Origin: Methylobacterium sp. Leaf112
GTDB taxonomy: Bacteria > Pseudomonadota > Alphaproteobacteria > Rhizobiales > Beijerinckiaceae
Reading direction: 5' to 3'
Assembly: GCF_001423295.1 (NCBI RefSeq)
Contig: NZ_LMNG01000012.1
Location: forward strand, 728 to 64,727
Length of the DNA stretch: 64,000 nucleotides
The notes beneath the pieces were generated by a model that ran no database searches, was not told where the DNA came from, and saw only the letters and a program-made list of their open reading frames with translations. The position numbers and the translations under genes were made by a program. This document shows positions 1 through 8,320 of the stretch, piece by piece (the stretch's first letter is position 1; every line of letters starts with the position of its first letter).

Positions 1-1
1 C

Positions 2-37
2 CGCGCCGGCCTGAACTACAAGTTCGGCTCGTACTAG
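2..37 (+). CDS. C-terminal end of an outer-membrane beta-barrel protein (partial)
   Basis: Only the last 11 codons and the stop are inside the window. They read RAGLNYKFGSY, a final outer-membrane beta-strand. The intact Omp25-like porin at 26671-27555 ends almost the same way (KAGFNYKFGGL), so this is probably a paralogue of that family. An intrinsic terminator follows about 50 bases downstream. The family call rests on the terminal strand alone. Confidence 0.6.
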   Translation, partial: RAGLNYKFGSY

Positions 38-87
38 GACCCGACCGGCGCTCCCTCGGAGCGCCACCGGACTCCCGTCATCGTGAG

Positions 88-114
88 AAGCCCGGCCGAA
101 AGGCCGGGCTTTTT
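88..114 (+). terminator. Intrinsic terminator after the partial barrel gene
   Basis: A GC-rich stem (AAGCCCGGCC pairing with GGCCGGGCTT, loop GAAA-like) is followed directly by a T run. It lies between the upstream barrel gene and the DUF2076 gene and fits Rho-independent termination on the plus strand. Confidence 0.8.
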
Positions 115-261
115 CGTGTTCCGGCGCACGCCCGTGACGGATCGATGCATCCGAACGGCGGAGTTTGCGTTGAGCCCCTGACAAAAGCCCACGGCGTTCC
201 CCATCTGTGAACCGCTCGCGCGGTGAGAACGCCGCCGGCTTGGCCCCAGGAGGACAACTCC

Positions 262-978
262 ATGAACAGCGAAGAACGCGACGTCATCGGCGGCATTTTC
301 CAGCGCCTGGAGCAGGCGGCGAGCCAGCCCCGCGATCTCGAAGCCGAGCGCTTCATCGCCGACAAGCTGCGCGCCCAGCCCTACGCACCCTACGCGATGG
401 CGCAGCTCATCTACGTGCAGGAGGAGGCGATCAAGAGCCTCAACCAGCAGCTCGAACAGGCCAAGCAGGCAGGCCAGCAGCAGCCCCAGGGCGGCGGCGG
501 GTTCCTGTCGAGCATCTTCGGCGGCGGGTCCTCGCGCCAGGAGCCGCAGCGTCCGGTCGGTCAGGCCTGGGGCAGCCCCGGCCAGCAGCAGCCGGGCTAT
601 GGCCAGCCGCAGCCCGGATACGGCCAGCAGCCGGGCTATGGCGGTCCGCAGCAGGGCGGCCCGTGGGGCGGCCAGCAGCAGGCGGCCCCTGCGCGCGGCG
701 GCGGCTTCATGGCGACCGCGCTGCCGATGGCGGCGGGTGCGGCCGGCGGCATGCTCCTCGGAAGCGCCCTGTCGAACGCCTTCGCGGGCGGCCATTCCTC
801 CCTCGGCAGCGCGGCGGCGGCCGGTCTACCGGCGGCCGGTGCCGCGGCGGGCGGTGATTCCGACCTCGGCTCGGCCTTGGGCAGCGGCGGCGACTTCCAG
901 GACGCGTCGTTCGGCGGCGATGCCGGCGATGATTTCGGCGGAGACCTCGGCGGCGGCGGCGACGACGACTGGGTGTGA
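262..978 (+). CDS. DUF2076 family protein, Gln/Gly-rich
   Basis: A 238-residue protein whose first ~70 residues form the charged helical region typical of DUF2076 (MNSEERDVIGGIFQRLEQAA, then a Gln-rich helix). Residues ~70-145 are a low-complexity Gln/Gly/Pro/Tyr linker with PGYGQ-type repeats. Residues ~148-175 are a hydrophobic Gly/Ala segment that could insert in a membrane, and the tail is acidic and Gly-rich. The ATG at 262 is chosen because CCAGGAGGA sits 7 bases upstream; an earlier in-frame ATG at 223 lacks such a site. DUF2076 proteins are sometimes described as periplasmic ligand-binding sensors, but nothing here shows a ligand or partner. It stands alone. Confidence 0.8.
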   Translation: MNSEERDVIGGIFQRLEQAASQPRDLEAERFIADKLRAQPYAPYAMAQLIYVQEEAIKSLNQQLEQAKQAGQQQPQGGGGFLSSIFGGGSSRQEPQRPVGQAWGSPGQQQPGYGQPQPGYGQQPGYGGPQQGGPWGGQQQAAPARGGGFMATALPMAAGAAGGMLLGSALSNAFAGGHSSLGSAAAAGLPAAGAAAGGDSDLGSALGSGGDFQDASFGGDAGDDFGGDLGGGGDDDWV

Positions 979-1103
979 GATCGGCTCCGGCCGCCCCCTC
1001 TCGGGCGGCCGGGCTTCGATTGATGAAAGGAGCGGCTCCGGATACGGGGCCGATCCTTTCCGCGTTCCGAGGGGCTCCATTCCCTCGCTGCGTCTGCCCG
1101 CCT

Positions 1104-1982
1104 TCAGAGGACCTCGACGCGGGTGCCCACGGGGGTGCGCTCGTACAGATCGATGACGTCCTCGTTCATCATCCGGATGCAGCCCGACGAGACCGATTGG
1201 CCGATGGTGTGCGGCTCGTTGGTGCCGTGAATGCGATAGAGCGACGAACCGAGGTAGAGCGCCCGCGCGCCGAGCGGGTTGCCGGGCCCTCCGGCCATGT
1301 GGCGCGGCAGGTCGGGACGGCGCCGGATCATCTCCGACGGCGGGGTCCAGTCGGGCCATTCCCGCTTCTGGCTGATGGACTTGAGGCCCGACCAGGCGAA
1401 GCCCGGGCGGCCGACGCCGATGCCGTAGCGGATCGCCTTCCCGCCGGGCTGGACGAGGTAGAGGAATTTCCCCGGCGTATCGACCACGATGGTGCCGGGA
1501 CGCTGGCCGCCGTCATACGCAACGACCTGACGGGCGAAGCGCGGGTCCGCTGCCCGGCCGATGGTTTCGGCACCCTGCTGTCCGTAGGCCGGCCCCGGCT
1601 CACGCCCATAGGCCTGGGGTGCGCGTCCGTAGGCCTCGGGCGCACGCCCATAGGCTTCGGGAGGACGCCCGTACATCTGCGGTGTGCGTCCGGACTCCTC
1701 CGGGCGCGCTTCGACCGGCGGCAGGGCGGCGAGGCGGACCCGCGGCGGCACGGGGACGGCCGGCGGCATGGCTTCGGGCACACGGTCGCCCGACGAGAGA
1801 CGGCGCATGGGCGCCGCCTCGTAGCGGCCCCCGGCCGGTGCAGGGGGCGGGGCATCGCTCATCAGGAATTCGATGAGGCCGCCGCCGTAGCGGCCCGGCG
1901 CCGCCTGCGCCGCCGCCGGGCTGGCCCCCACGGTGATTCCCATGGCCAACGCCACGCCGGCCACGCACCCTTCGATCCGCAT
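1104..1982 (-). CDS. L,D-transpeptidase (YkuD/ErfK family)
   Basis: Exported enzyme of about 292 residues expected to form L,D (3-3) crosslinks in peptidoglycan or attach proteins to it. The N-terminus is a signal peptide ending near AAAQA. A Pro-rich linker then contains three or four near-identical AYGRxP units. The C-terminal YkuD domain (~160-292) carries the catalytic signature HGTNEPHTIG...SSGCIRM, with the nucleophile Cys near residue 268 and the His near 252. The ATG at 1982 is preferred over an in-frame start six codons earlier because a GGGGGAAG Shine-Dalgarno lies just before it. Monocistronic, convergent with the DUF2076 gene. Confidence 0.88.
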   Translation of the reverse strand: MRIEGCVAGVALAMGITVGASPAAAQAAPGRYGGGLIEFLMSDAPPPAPAGGRYEAAPMRRLSSGDRVPEAMPPAVPVPPRVRLAALPPVEARPEESGRTPQMYGRPPEAYGRAPEAYGRAPQAYGREPGPAYGQQGAETIGRAADPRFARQVVAYDGGQRPGTIVVDTPGKFLYLVQPGGKAIRYGIGVGRPGFAWSGLKSISQKREWPDWTPPSEMIRRRPDLPRHMAGGPGNPLGARALYLGSSLYRIHGTNEPHTIGQSVSSGCIRMMNEDVIDLYERTPVGTRVEVL

Positions 1983-2222
1983 GATCTTCCCCCGACACAC
2001 CCGACCCGATGGGGTCCCGTCTCGGGCCAGGATCGCGTCGGGCGGGTCGGCGTCCGGTGAAGGAACGTGGTGAATCCTTCACGAGACCGGTCCTCGACGG
2101 CGCCGGAACCGATTCAGCGTGAACGGGTGGTAAAGGTTGCCCAACCGTTGCGGCATTCAAGAAATGGCAACCAGTTTGGCCGATGGTCCCTTCGCTGAAC
2201 TCTGGCGGGCTTGATCTCACCG

Positions 2223-2963
2223 ATGACCACGAAACGTTACCGCATCGAAGACAGCCTCGGCCTCGCCGCGAGCGCTCCCACGCCCGCACCGGAGGCGGCC
2301 GTCGCGTCCGAGGCGGTGGCCCTCAACAACACCCGCCTCGAAGAGATCTTGTCGGCGATCCAGGACCTGCGCCGCGTCACCCAGACGAGCACCGTGGAGA
2401 CGGTGGAGGCCTGCCGGCGCGAGCTGAGCGAGGCCTTCGCCATGCGCTCCGAACTCGACATCATGAAGGATGCGATCACCCGCACCAAGCAGGAGATCGC
2501 GACCCTCTACCGCTCGGAGAACACCGGCAAGGGCATGCGCCGGGTGGCGGGCGAGCTCGACGCCGTGGTCGATTCCACCGAGCAGGCCACGAGCACGATC
2601 CTCGGCGCCATCGAGGAGATCGAAACCAACGCCAGCATGCTGCGCGCCATGACCACCACCATGGCGGGGCGCGAGAACATCGACGCCATCCTAGAGCGCG
2701 TGGTCGTCGCCTTCGAGGCGTGCAACTTCCAGGATCTCACCGGCCAGCGCATCAACAAGATCGTCGGCGTGCTGAAATTCATCGAGGAACACCTCGACCG
2801 GATGATCGACGCCTGGGGCGGCCTCGACACCTTCAGCGAACTCCTCGGCGTCAACGGCGGCAAGATCGACATCGAGGACGAGAACTCGCTCCTCAACGGG
2901 CCGAAGCTCGACGGCGATGCTGGCCACGTCGACCAGGGCGACATCGACGCGCTGTTCGACTGA
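2223..2963 (+). CDS. cheZ: Chemotaxis phosphatase CheZ
   Basis: Cytoplasmic phosphatase expected to remove phosphate from CheY-P and so set flagellar switching. The protein is ~246 residues and mostly helical. It contains the CheZ hallmark FQDLTGQRIN around residues 169-178, within the long hairpin that carries the catalytic Gln. It ends in DQGDIDALFD, resembling the C-terminal acidic amphipathic peptide that binds CheY. No other che gene lies nearby, so it acts in trans. The ATG at 2223 (MTTKRYRIED) is chosen over an in-frame TTG at 2211. The TTG has a GGCGGG just upstream, so the start is not certain. Confidence 0.85.
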   Translation: MTTKRYRIEDSLGLAASAPTPAPEAAVASEAVALNNTRLEEILSAIQDLRRVTQTSTVETVEACRRELSEAFAMRSELDIMKDAITRTKQEIATLYRSENTGKGMRRVAGELDAVVDSTEQATSTILGAIEEIETNASMLRAMTTTMAGRENIDAILERVVVAFEACNFQDLTGQRINKIVGVLKFIEEHLDRMIDAWGGLDTFSELLGVNGGKIDIEDENSLLNGPKLDGDAGHVDQGDIDALFD

Positions 2964-3005
2964 TCGCCCCTTCCCTCGCGAATCCACGCGGCTTAGATCA
3001 GGCCC

Positions 3006-5084
3006 ATGAGCCGCGAAAAGAGCCGCGAAACCAAACGCGAGACCCCGAACGGCCAGAGCCTCGGGGACGCTCCGCCGGAGGATCTCGACGCCATGGACGA
3101 GGCGGAGGACGCCTCCGAACTCGCTCCGGACGACGACGCGCCCGAAATCGACTTCGATTTCGAAGAGGGCGCGGTCAAGGCCGGCACGGAGATCATCCGC
3201 CGGTTCTGGACCACCTTGCCATCGGGCCCGGGGGTCTACCGGATGTTCGATGCCAAGGGCGACGTCCTCTACGTCGGCAAAGCGAAGAACCTGAAGGCCC
3301 GGGTCGGCTCCTATGCCCGCGGGCAGGCGCATTCGAACCGCATCGCCCGGATGATCTCGCAGACGGCGGCGATGGAGTTCGTCACCACCGCCACGGAGAC
3401 CGAGGCGCTGCTGCTCGAGGCCAACCTCATCAAGCAGCTGAAGCCGCGCTTCAACGTGCTGATGCGGGACGACAAGTCGTTCCCCTACATCCTCGTCACG
3501 GCCGATTCCGAAGCCCCGCAGATCGTCAAGCATCGCGGTGCGCGCCGGCGCAAGGGCAGCTATTACGGGCCGTTCGCCAACGTCTGGGCGGTCAACCGCA
3601 CGGTCAACGCGCTCCAGCGCGCCTTCCTGCTGCGCACCTGCACGGACAGCTACTACGAGAACCGCACCCGGCCGTGCCTGCTCTACCAGATCAAGCGCTG
3701 CGCCGGTCCGTGCACGGGCGAGATCGCCCTGCCGGAGTACCAGGCGCTCGCCGACAACGCGAAGGCGTTCCTCGCCGGCAAGTCCAACGCCGTGAAGGAC
3801 CGTATGCGCGAGGAGATGCAGGCGGCCTCGGAGGTGATGGAGTTCGAGCGCGCCGCCCGTTTTCGCGATCGGATCTCGGCTCTTTCGGCGATCCAGGGGA
3901 CGCAAGGAGTCAACACCCAAGGCGTCGAGGAGGCCGACGTGTTCGCCCTCGACGAGCAGGCGGGGCAGTTCTGCATTGAGGTGTTCTTCTTCCGCAACTT
4001 CCAGAACTGGGGCAACCGCGCCTACTTCCCCAAGGCCGACCGCAGCATGACGGCCGACGAGGTGCTGGCCTCGTTCATGGGCCAGTTCTACGACGACAAG
4101 CCGGCCCCACGTCTCGTCCTCGTGTCCCACGTCATCGAGGATGCGGAGCTGCTCGCCGCCGCCCTGTCGAGCCGCACGGACTACCGGGTCGACATCCATC
4201 TGCCCCAGCGCGGCGAGCGCAAGAACCTCGTCGAGTATGCCCAGCGCAACGCCAAGGAGGCCCTGGGGCGGCGCCTCGCCGACACCGCCTCCCAGGGCAA
4301 GCTGCTGGTGGCCCTCGGGCAATCGTTCGGCTTGGCCGCCGCGCCCCGGCGCATCGAGGTCTACGACAACTCGCACATCATGGGCACGAACGCGGTGGGC
4401 GGCATGATCGTCGCCGGGCCGACGGGCTTCGCCAAGACCCATTACCGCACCTTCAACATCAAGTCCGAGGAGCTGACCCCGGGCGACGATTACGGGATGA
4501 TGCGCGAGGTGCTGCAGCGCCGCTTCAAGCGCCTCGTGAAGGAGAACCCGCGGACGCCCGCCCAGGCCGAGGCGGCGGATGGGGAGCCGGCGGCCGTCGC
4601 TGCGCCGGAGGCTGACACCGAGACCATGCCGGCCTGGCCCGATCTCGTCCTCATCGACGGCGGCAAGGGCCAGTTGGACGCCGCACGCACGGCGCTGGAG
4701 GAGATGGGCGTCACCGACGTGGCGCTGGTCGGCATCGCCAAGGGGCGCGACCGCGACGCCGGCCGCGAGACCTTCTTCGTGCCGGGGCGCCCGCCGTTCA
4801 AGCTGCCGCCGCGCGACCCGACCCTGTACTTCGTCCAGCGCCTGCGCGACGAGGCCCACCGCTTCGCCATCGGCACCCACCGGGCCAAGCGCAAGCGCGA
4901 GATGATGGTGAACCCGCTCGACGAGATCGCCGGCATCGGTCCGACGCGCAAGCGCGCGCTCCTGCACCATTTCGGAACCGTGAAGGCGATTCAGCGGGCG
5001 GCCTTCGAGGATCTGGCGAAGACGCCCGGCGTCAACGCCGCCACGGCCCGCGCCGTCTACGACTTCTTCCACGCCCAGACCTGA
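3006..5084 (+). CDS. uvrC: Excinuclease ABC subunit C
   Basis: Nucleotide-excision repair nuclease that cuts on both sides of a lesion after UvrAB loading. Domains in order: a ~65-residue acidic N-terminal extension; the GIY-YIG nuclease (GVYRMF near 76, [12 protein letters not shown] near 89-100); Cys-rich linker ([15 protein letters not shown]); UVR motif; the RNase H-like C-terminal nuclease ([20 protein letters not shown]); and tandem helix-hairpin-helix ([13 protein letters not shown]). At 692 residues it exceeds the usual ~610 because of the extension and an Ala/Pro/Glu-rich insertion just before the LIDGGKGQ motif. pgsA follows 15 bases later, so the two are probably cotranscribed. Confidence 0.96.
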   Translation: MSREKSRETKRETPNGQSLGDAPPEDLDAMDEAEDASELAPDDDAPEIDFDFEEGAVKAGTEIIRRFWTTLPSGPGVYRMFDAKGDVLYVGKAKNLKARVGSYARGQAHSNRIARMISQTAAMEFVTTATETEALLLEANLIKQLKPRFNVLMRDDKSFPYILVTADSEAPQIVKHRGARRRKGSYYGPFANVWAVNRTVNALQRAFLLRTCTDSYYENRTRPCLLYQIKRCAGPCTGEIALPEYQALADNAKAFLAGKSNAVKDRMREEMQAASEVMEFERAARFRDRISALSAIQGTQGVNTQGVEEADVFALDEQAGQFCIEVFFFRNFQNWGNRAYFPKADRSMTADEVLASFMGQFYDDKPAPRLVLVSHVIEDAELLAAALSSRTDYRVDIHLPQRGERKNLVEYAQRNAKEALGRRLADTASQGKLLVALGQSFGLAAAPRRIEVYDNSHIMGTNAVGGMIVAGPTGFAKTHYRTFNIKSEELTPGDDYGMMREVLQRRFKRLVKENPRTPAQAEAADGEPAAVAAPEADTETMPAWPDLVLIDGGKGQLDAARTALEEMGVTDVALVGIAKGRDRDAGRETFFVPGRPPFKLPPRDPTLYFVQRLRDEAHRFAIGTHRAKRKREMMVNPLDEIAGIGPTRKRALLHHFGTVKAIQRAAFEDLAKTPGVNAATARAVYDFFHAQT

Positions 5085-5099
5085 GGGCGCCGGACCAGC

Positions 5100-5753
5100 A
5101 TGAGCGAGGCACAGCGGTTGACCCCCACTCCGCCCCATGGTTTCACCGCGCCGATGGAGCCGACCCCCACCCGCCGCCGTTCGCCGGCCTGGACGCTCGC
5201 GAACTGCCTGACCTACGGGCGGCTCGTGGCCGTGCCCATCGTCGTCGCCCTGCTGTACTGGCCCGTCGAGCACACGGCCCGGTTCGCGGCCCTCGGCGTC
5301 TACATCCTCGCCGCCATCACCGACTACCTCGACGGCTACGTGGCGCGGACCTACGACCAATCCTCGGCGCTCGGCCGCATGCTCGACCCCATCGCCGACA
5401 AGCTGCTGGTGGCCGCCTGCCTCCTCATGCTCACCGCCGACGGCACCATCCATGGCTGGACCCTGTGGGCCGCCATCGTGATCCTGTGCCGGGAGATCCT
5501 GGTCTCGGGCCTGCGCGAATATCTTGCCGAACTGAAGGTCGGCGTGCCGGTGAGCCGGGTCGCCAAGTGGAAGACCACCCTGCAGCTCGTGGCCATCGGT
5601 TTCCTCGTGGCGGGCCCGGCCGGCGAAACGATCCTGCCGGGCACGGTGCAGACCGGGACCTACCTGCTGTGGATCGCCGCCGCCCTGACGCTCTATACGG
5701 GGTGGGATTACATGCGGGCGGGCATCAAGCACGTCATCGACGACCCGCGCTGA
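5100..5753 (+). CDS. pgsA: CDP-diacylglycerol--glycerol-3-phosphate 3-phosphatidyltransferase
   Basis: Inner-membrane enzyme making phosphatidylglycerol phosphate, the committed step to phosphatidylglycerol and cardiolipin. The CDP-alcohol phosphotransferase signature is intact and in register: D75, D78-G79, A82-R83, G92, D96 and D100 in DYLDGYVART...GRMLDPIADK. Several hydrophobic segments flank it. The N-terminus carries a ~30-residue Pro-rich extension, so a slightly later start is possible. It lies between uvrC and moaD in a common alphaproteobacterial arrangement. Confidence 0.94.
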   Translation: MSEAQRLTPTPPHGFTAPMEPTPTRRRSPAWTLANCLTYGRLVAVPIVVALLYWPVEHTARFAALGVYILAAITDYLDGYVARTYDQSSALGRMLDPIADKLLVAACLLMLTADGTIHGWTLWAAIVILCREILVSGLREYLAELKVGVPVSRVAKWKTTLQLVAIGFLVAGPAGETILPGTVQTGTYLLWIAAALTLYTGWDYMRAGIKHVIDDPR

Positions 5754-5764
5754 GAGATGGTCTC

Positions 5765-6016
5765 ATGAAGCTCGTCTACTTCGCCTGGGTGCGCGAACGC
5801 GTCGGCAAGGCCGAAGAGGTGGTGGACCTGCCGGGCGACCTCGCCACGGTGGCGGATCTCCTGCGCTGGCTGCGTGGCCGGGGCGAGGAATACGCCTACG
5901 CCTTCGAGGGGGACGGCGTCGTGCGCGTCGCCATCGATCGTGTTCACGCCAAGCCCGACGCGCCCCTGGCGGGCGCATCCGAGATCGCGTTCTTCCCGCC
6001 CATGACCGGCGGCTGA
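5765..6016 (+). CDS. moaD: Molybdopterin synthase sulfur-carrier subunit
   Basis: An 83-residue ubiquitin-fold protein ending in the diagnostic Gly-Gly tail (FFPPMTGG). The tail is thiocarboxylated and donates sulfur to precursor Z in molybdenum cofactor synthesis. Start at ATG 5765 (MKLVYFAWVRERVGKAEE), 11 bases after pgsA. The large subunit gene moaE usually comes next in this arrangement, but here the following gene is a DUF2093 gene on the opposite strand. MoaE must be encoded elsewhere. A molybdopterin enzyme gene lies at 62802-63407. Confidence 0.9.
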   Translation: MKLVYFAWVRERVGKAEEVVDLPGDLATVADLLRWLRGRGEEYAYAFEGDGVVRVAIDRVHAKPDAPLAGASEIAFFPPMTGG

Positions 6017-6038
6017 GAACAGGACCGGCGGCTGAGGA

Positions 6039-6260
6039 TCAGCCCGCGACGGCGCGCTCGCGCAGGCGCTGCATCACCGCCTCCGGAGTCGCGTAGGCTT
6101 CCTGATGCACGGCGCTCCAGTAGCGCAGGGCGTCGAGTTCGATGGGCGCGCCCGTGACGGCGCAGCGCACGAAGCGGCCGGGCTTCACCACCCGCATGGT
6201 GCCGTCGCCGTACTCCACCGTCGCCTCGCCCGACGCACTCCGTTCAAACCGACCCAGCAT
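6039..6260 (-). CDS. DUF2093 domain-containing protein
   Basis: A 73-residue cytoplasmic protein matching the short alphaproteobacterial DUF2093 family along its length: MLGRFERSASGEATVEYGDG, then VVKPGRFVRCAVTGAPI and LDALRYWSAVHQEAYATPE. The start at 6260 is chosen because an AGGGACGG-like site precedes it and the longer reading upstream has no family resemblance. No function is known. It converges on moaD with a 22-base gap and is divergent from cdd. Confidence 0.82.
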   Translation of the reverse strand: MLGRFERSASGEATVEYGDGTMRVVKPGRFVRCAVTGAPIELDALRYWSAVHQEAYATPEAVMQRLRERAVAG

Positions 6261-6367
6261 CGCCGTCCGTCCCTGCCGCCATTCTCGTCCCTCGCGTCTT
6301 AAAAGGCCGGTGGCGCCCTGTCGATGATCCCTCGACAGGGCTCCGGCATCGATGCCAAACATCGCGC

Positions 6368-6775
6368 ATGGACCCCGATCTCCAGAGCCTGTTCGACGCC
6401 GCCCGCGTCGCCCGCGCGCGGGCCTACGCGCCGTACTCGCGCTTTGCCGTCGGCGCCGCCCTGCGGGACGCGGACGGCCGGGTCCATGCCGGCTGCAACG
6501 TCGAGAACGCGGCCTATCCGGTGGGCACCTGCGCCGAAGCCGGGGCCATCGCCGCCATGGTGGCGGAGGGCGGGCGGGCGATCCGCGCCATGCTGGTGAT
6601 GGGGCCCGGGCCGGGCCTCGTCACCCCCTGCGGCGCCTGCCGCCAGCGCATCCGTGAATTCTCCACCCCCGACACCGTGATCCACGTGGCCGACGACGAC
6701 GGCATCCGCGCCCGGTTCACCCTCGGGGGCCTGCTGCCGGATTCGTTCGGGCCGGAGAACCTCGCCCATGCCTGA
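6368..6775 (+). CDS. cdd: Cytidine deaminase
   Basis: Converts cytidine and deoxycytidine to uridine and deoxyuridine. The 135-residue length fits the small homotetrameric class. Zinc ligands and catalytic Glu are visible as C-A-E at residues 55-57 (PVGTCAEAGA) and PCGAC at 87-91, giving the three-cysteine zinc site of that class. First gene of a nucleoside salvage operon: its last 8 bases overlap punA. Confidence 0.95.
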   Translation: MDPDLQSLFDAARVARARAYAPYSRFAVGAALRDADGRVHAGCNVENAAYPVGTCAEAGAIAAMVAEGGRAIRAMLVMGPGPGLVTPCGACRQRIREFSTPDTVIHVADDDGIRARFTLGGLLPDSFGPENLAHA

Positions 6776-7595
6776 CGCGTCCGGGCTCGCTGCGACCGTC
6801 GAACGCCTGCGGGCACAAGGGTTCGCGGGCCCGTTCGCCTGCGCCATCGTGACGGGCACCGGCCTCGGCGCCCTGGTGGAGCGCCTCGCCGAGGCCCACG
6901 CGCTGCCCTATGGAGAGATCCCGGGTTTTCCCGCGCCGGGTGTCAGCGGCCATGGCGGGCGGCTCCATGCCGGGCGGCTCGGCGGACGCCGCGTACTCGT
7001 GTTCGAGGGCCGCGCCCACGCGTACGAAACCGGGAACGCCGCCGCCATGCGGGTGCCCCTCGGTGTCGCGCGGGCCCTGGACGCCCGTGCCCTGCTCCTG
7101 ACGAACGCCGCCGGGTCGCTCCGGCCGGAGGCGGGTCCGGGGCAGCTCGTGGCGCTCACGGACCACATCAACCTGTCGGGCTTCAATCCCCTCGTCGGGG
7201 AAGCGAGCGACGGGCGCTTCGTCCCCATGGTGGGCGCCTACGCCCCCGGCCTGCGGGACACGCTCCACGCCGCGGCCGGCGCCTGTGGCCTGACCCTGCA
7301 CAAGGGGGTCTACGCGTGGTTCTCGGGGCCGAGCTTCGAGACGCCGGCGGAGGTCCGCATGGCCGGGATCCTCGGCGCCGACCTCGTCGGCATGTCCACG
7401 GTGCCCGAGACGATCCTCGCCCGATTCCTCGGCCTGCCCGTGGCGGCGGTCTCGGTGGTGACCAACCTGGCCGCCGGCATCGGCGGCGGCGACCCGCACC
7501 ACGCCGAGACCAAAGCCGTGGCGGCGCGGGCGGCCGCCGACCTCGCCCGCCTCGCCGAAGCCTTCGTCGCCCGCCTGCCGGAGCCCCACGCATGA
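6768..7595 (+). CDS. punA: Purine-nucleoside phosphorylase (trimeric class)
   Basis: Phosphorolyses inosine and guanosine to base plus (deoxy)ribose-1-phosphate. At 275 residues it matches the trimeric PNP/MTAP superfamily. Recognisable parts are ATVERLRAQGFAG, the phosphate-binding VTGTGLGALVERL, GRAHAYETG, VLLTNAAGSL-type (ALLLTNAAGSL), the VYAWFSGPSFETPAEVR block and VVTNLAAGI. It overlaps cdd by 8 bases and deoC by 4, implying translational coupling. The symbol is by family; xapA-like annotation is also used for such genes. Confidence 0.92.
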   Translation: MPDASGLAATVERLRAQGFAGPFACAIVTGTGLGALVERLAEAHALPYGEIPGFPAPGVSGHGGRLHAGRLGGRRVLVFEGRAHAYETGNAAAMRVPLGVARALDARALLLTNAAGSLRPEAGPGQLVALTDHINLSGFNPLVGEASDGRFVPMVGAYAPGLRDTLHAAAGACGLTLHKGVYAWFSGPSFETPAEVRMAGILGADLVGMSTVPETILARFLGLPVAAVSVVTNLAAGIGGGDPHHAETKAVAARAAADLARLAEAFVARLPEPHA

Positions 7596-8320
7596 CTGAA
7601 GCCTCGACTGCGCGGCGCGCCCTCCCGCTCCTCGACCTCACCGATCTCGGCGATACCTGCACGGAGGGCGCCATCGAGGCCCTGTGCGGAGCCGCCCGCG
7701 CCAGCGGCGTCGCGGCAATCTGCGTCTGGCCCCGGTTCGTCGCGCAGGCCGCCGGGCTCCTCGCCGGGTCGGGCGTGGCGGTGGCGACGGTGATCAACTT
7801 TCCGGCCGGCGGGGAAGATGCGGAACGGGCCGTCGCCGACACCCGCGCGGCCCTTGCGGACGGCGCCGACGAGATCGACCTCGTCCTGCCCTACCGCGCC
7901 CTCCGCGAAGGCCGCCCCGAACCGGCACGCGCGATGGTGACGGCCGTGCGGGACGCCTGCGGGCCGGCCTGCCTCAAGGTGATCTTGGAAACCGGAGAAC
8001 TCGCCACGCCGGAGCTGATCGAAGGGGCGAGCCGCCTCGCCCTTGCGGCGGGCGCCGACATGATCAAGACGTCCACGGGCAAATCCGCCGTCTCGGCGAC
8101 CCCGGAGGCCGCCGAGATCATGCTGCTGGCCATCCGGGCGGCCGGCGGCGAACACGGCCTCAAGGTCTCGGGCGGCATTCGGACCGTGGCCGATGCCGCC
8201 CTGTATCTCGCCCTCGCCGACCGCATCATGGGGCCGGATTGGGCGACGCCCGGAACCTTCCGCATCGGGGCGAGCGGTCTTCATGCCGCCCTCGTGGCAG
8301 CCGGGGACACGAGCCCATGA
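7592..8320 (+). CDS. deoC: Deoxyribose-phosphate aldolase
   Basis: Cleaves 2-deoxyribose-5-phosphate to glyceraldehyde-3-phosphate and acetaldehyde, moving deoxynucleoside sugar into central metabolism. The 242-residue TIM barrel shows the Schiff-base lysine in IKTSTGK (Lys159), the acidic IDLVLPY strand (Asp96) and GLKVSGGIRT with the second catalytic lysine. The ATG at 7592 overlaps the punA stop, and the gene ends in an ATGA overlap with deoA. I see no phosphopentomutase (deoB) in the window. Confidence 0.95.
   Translation: MTEASTARRALPLLDLTDLGDTCTEGAIEALCGAARASGVAAICVWPRFVAQAAGLLAGSGVAVATVINFPAGGEDAERAVADTRAALADGADEIDLVLPYRALREGRPEPARAMVTAVRDACGPACLKVILETGELATPELIEGASRLALAAGADMIKTSTGKSAVSATPEAAEIMLLAIRAAGGEHGLKVSGGIRTVADAALYLALADRIMGPDWATPGTFRIGASGLHAALVAAGDTSP

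Noticed and set aside
2135..2172. Inverted repeat GGTTGCC...GGCAACC upstream of cheZ
   Set aside because: Seven-base arms 24 bases apart with no known matching regulator; could easily be chance in this sequence.
2691..5732. A 1013-codon open frame on the minus strand across cheZ, uvrC and pgsA
   Set aside because: Complement of real genes, produced by the scarcity of stop codons at this GC content.
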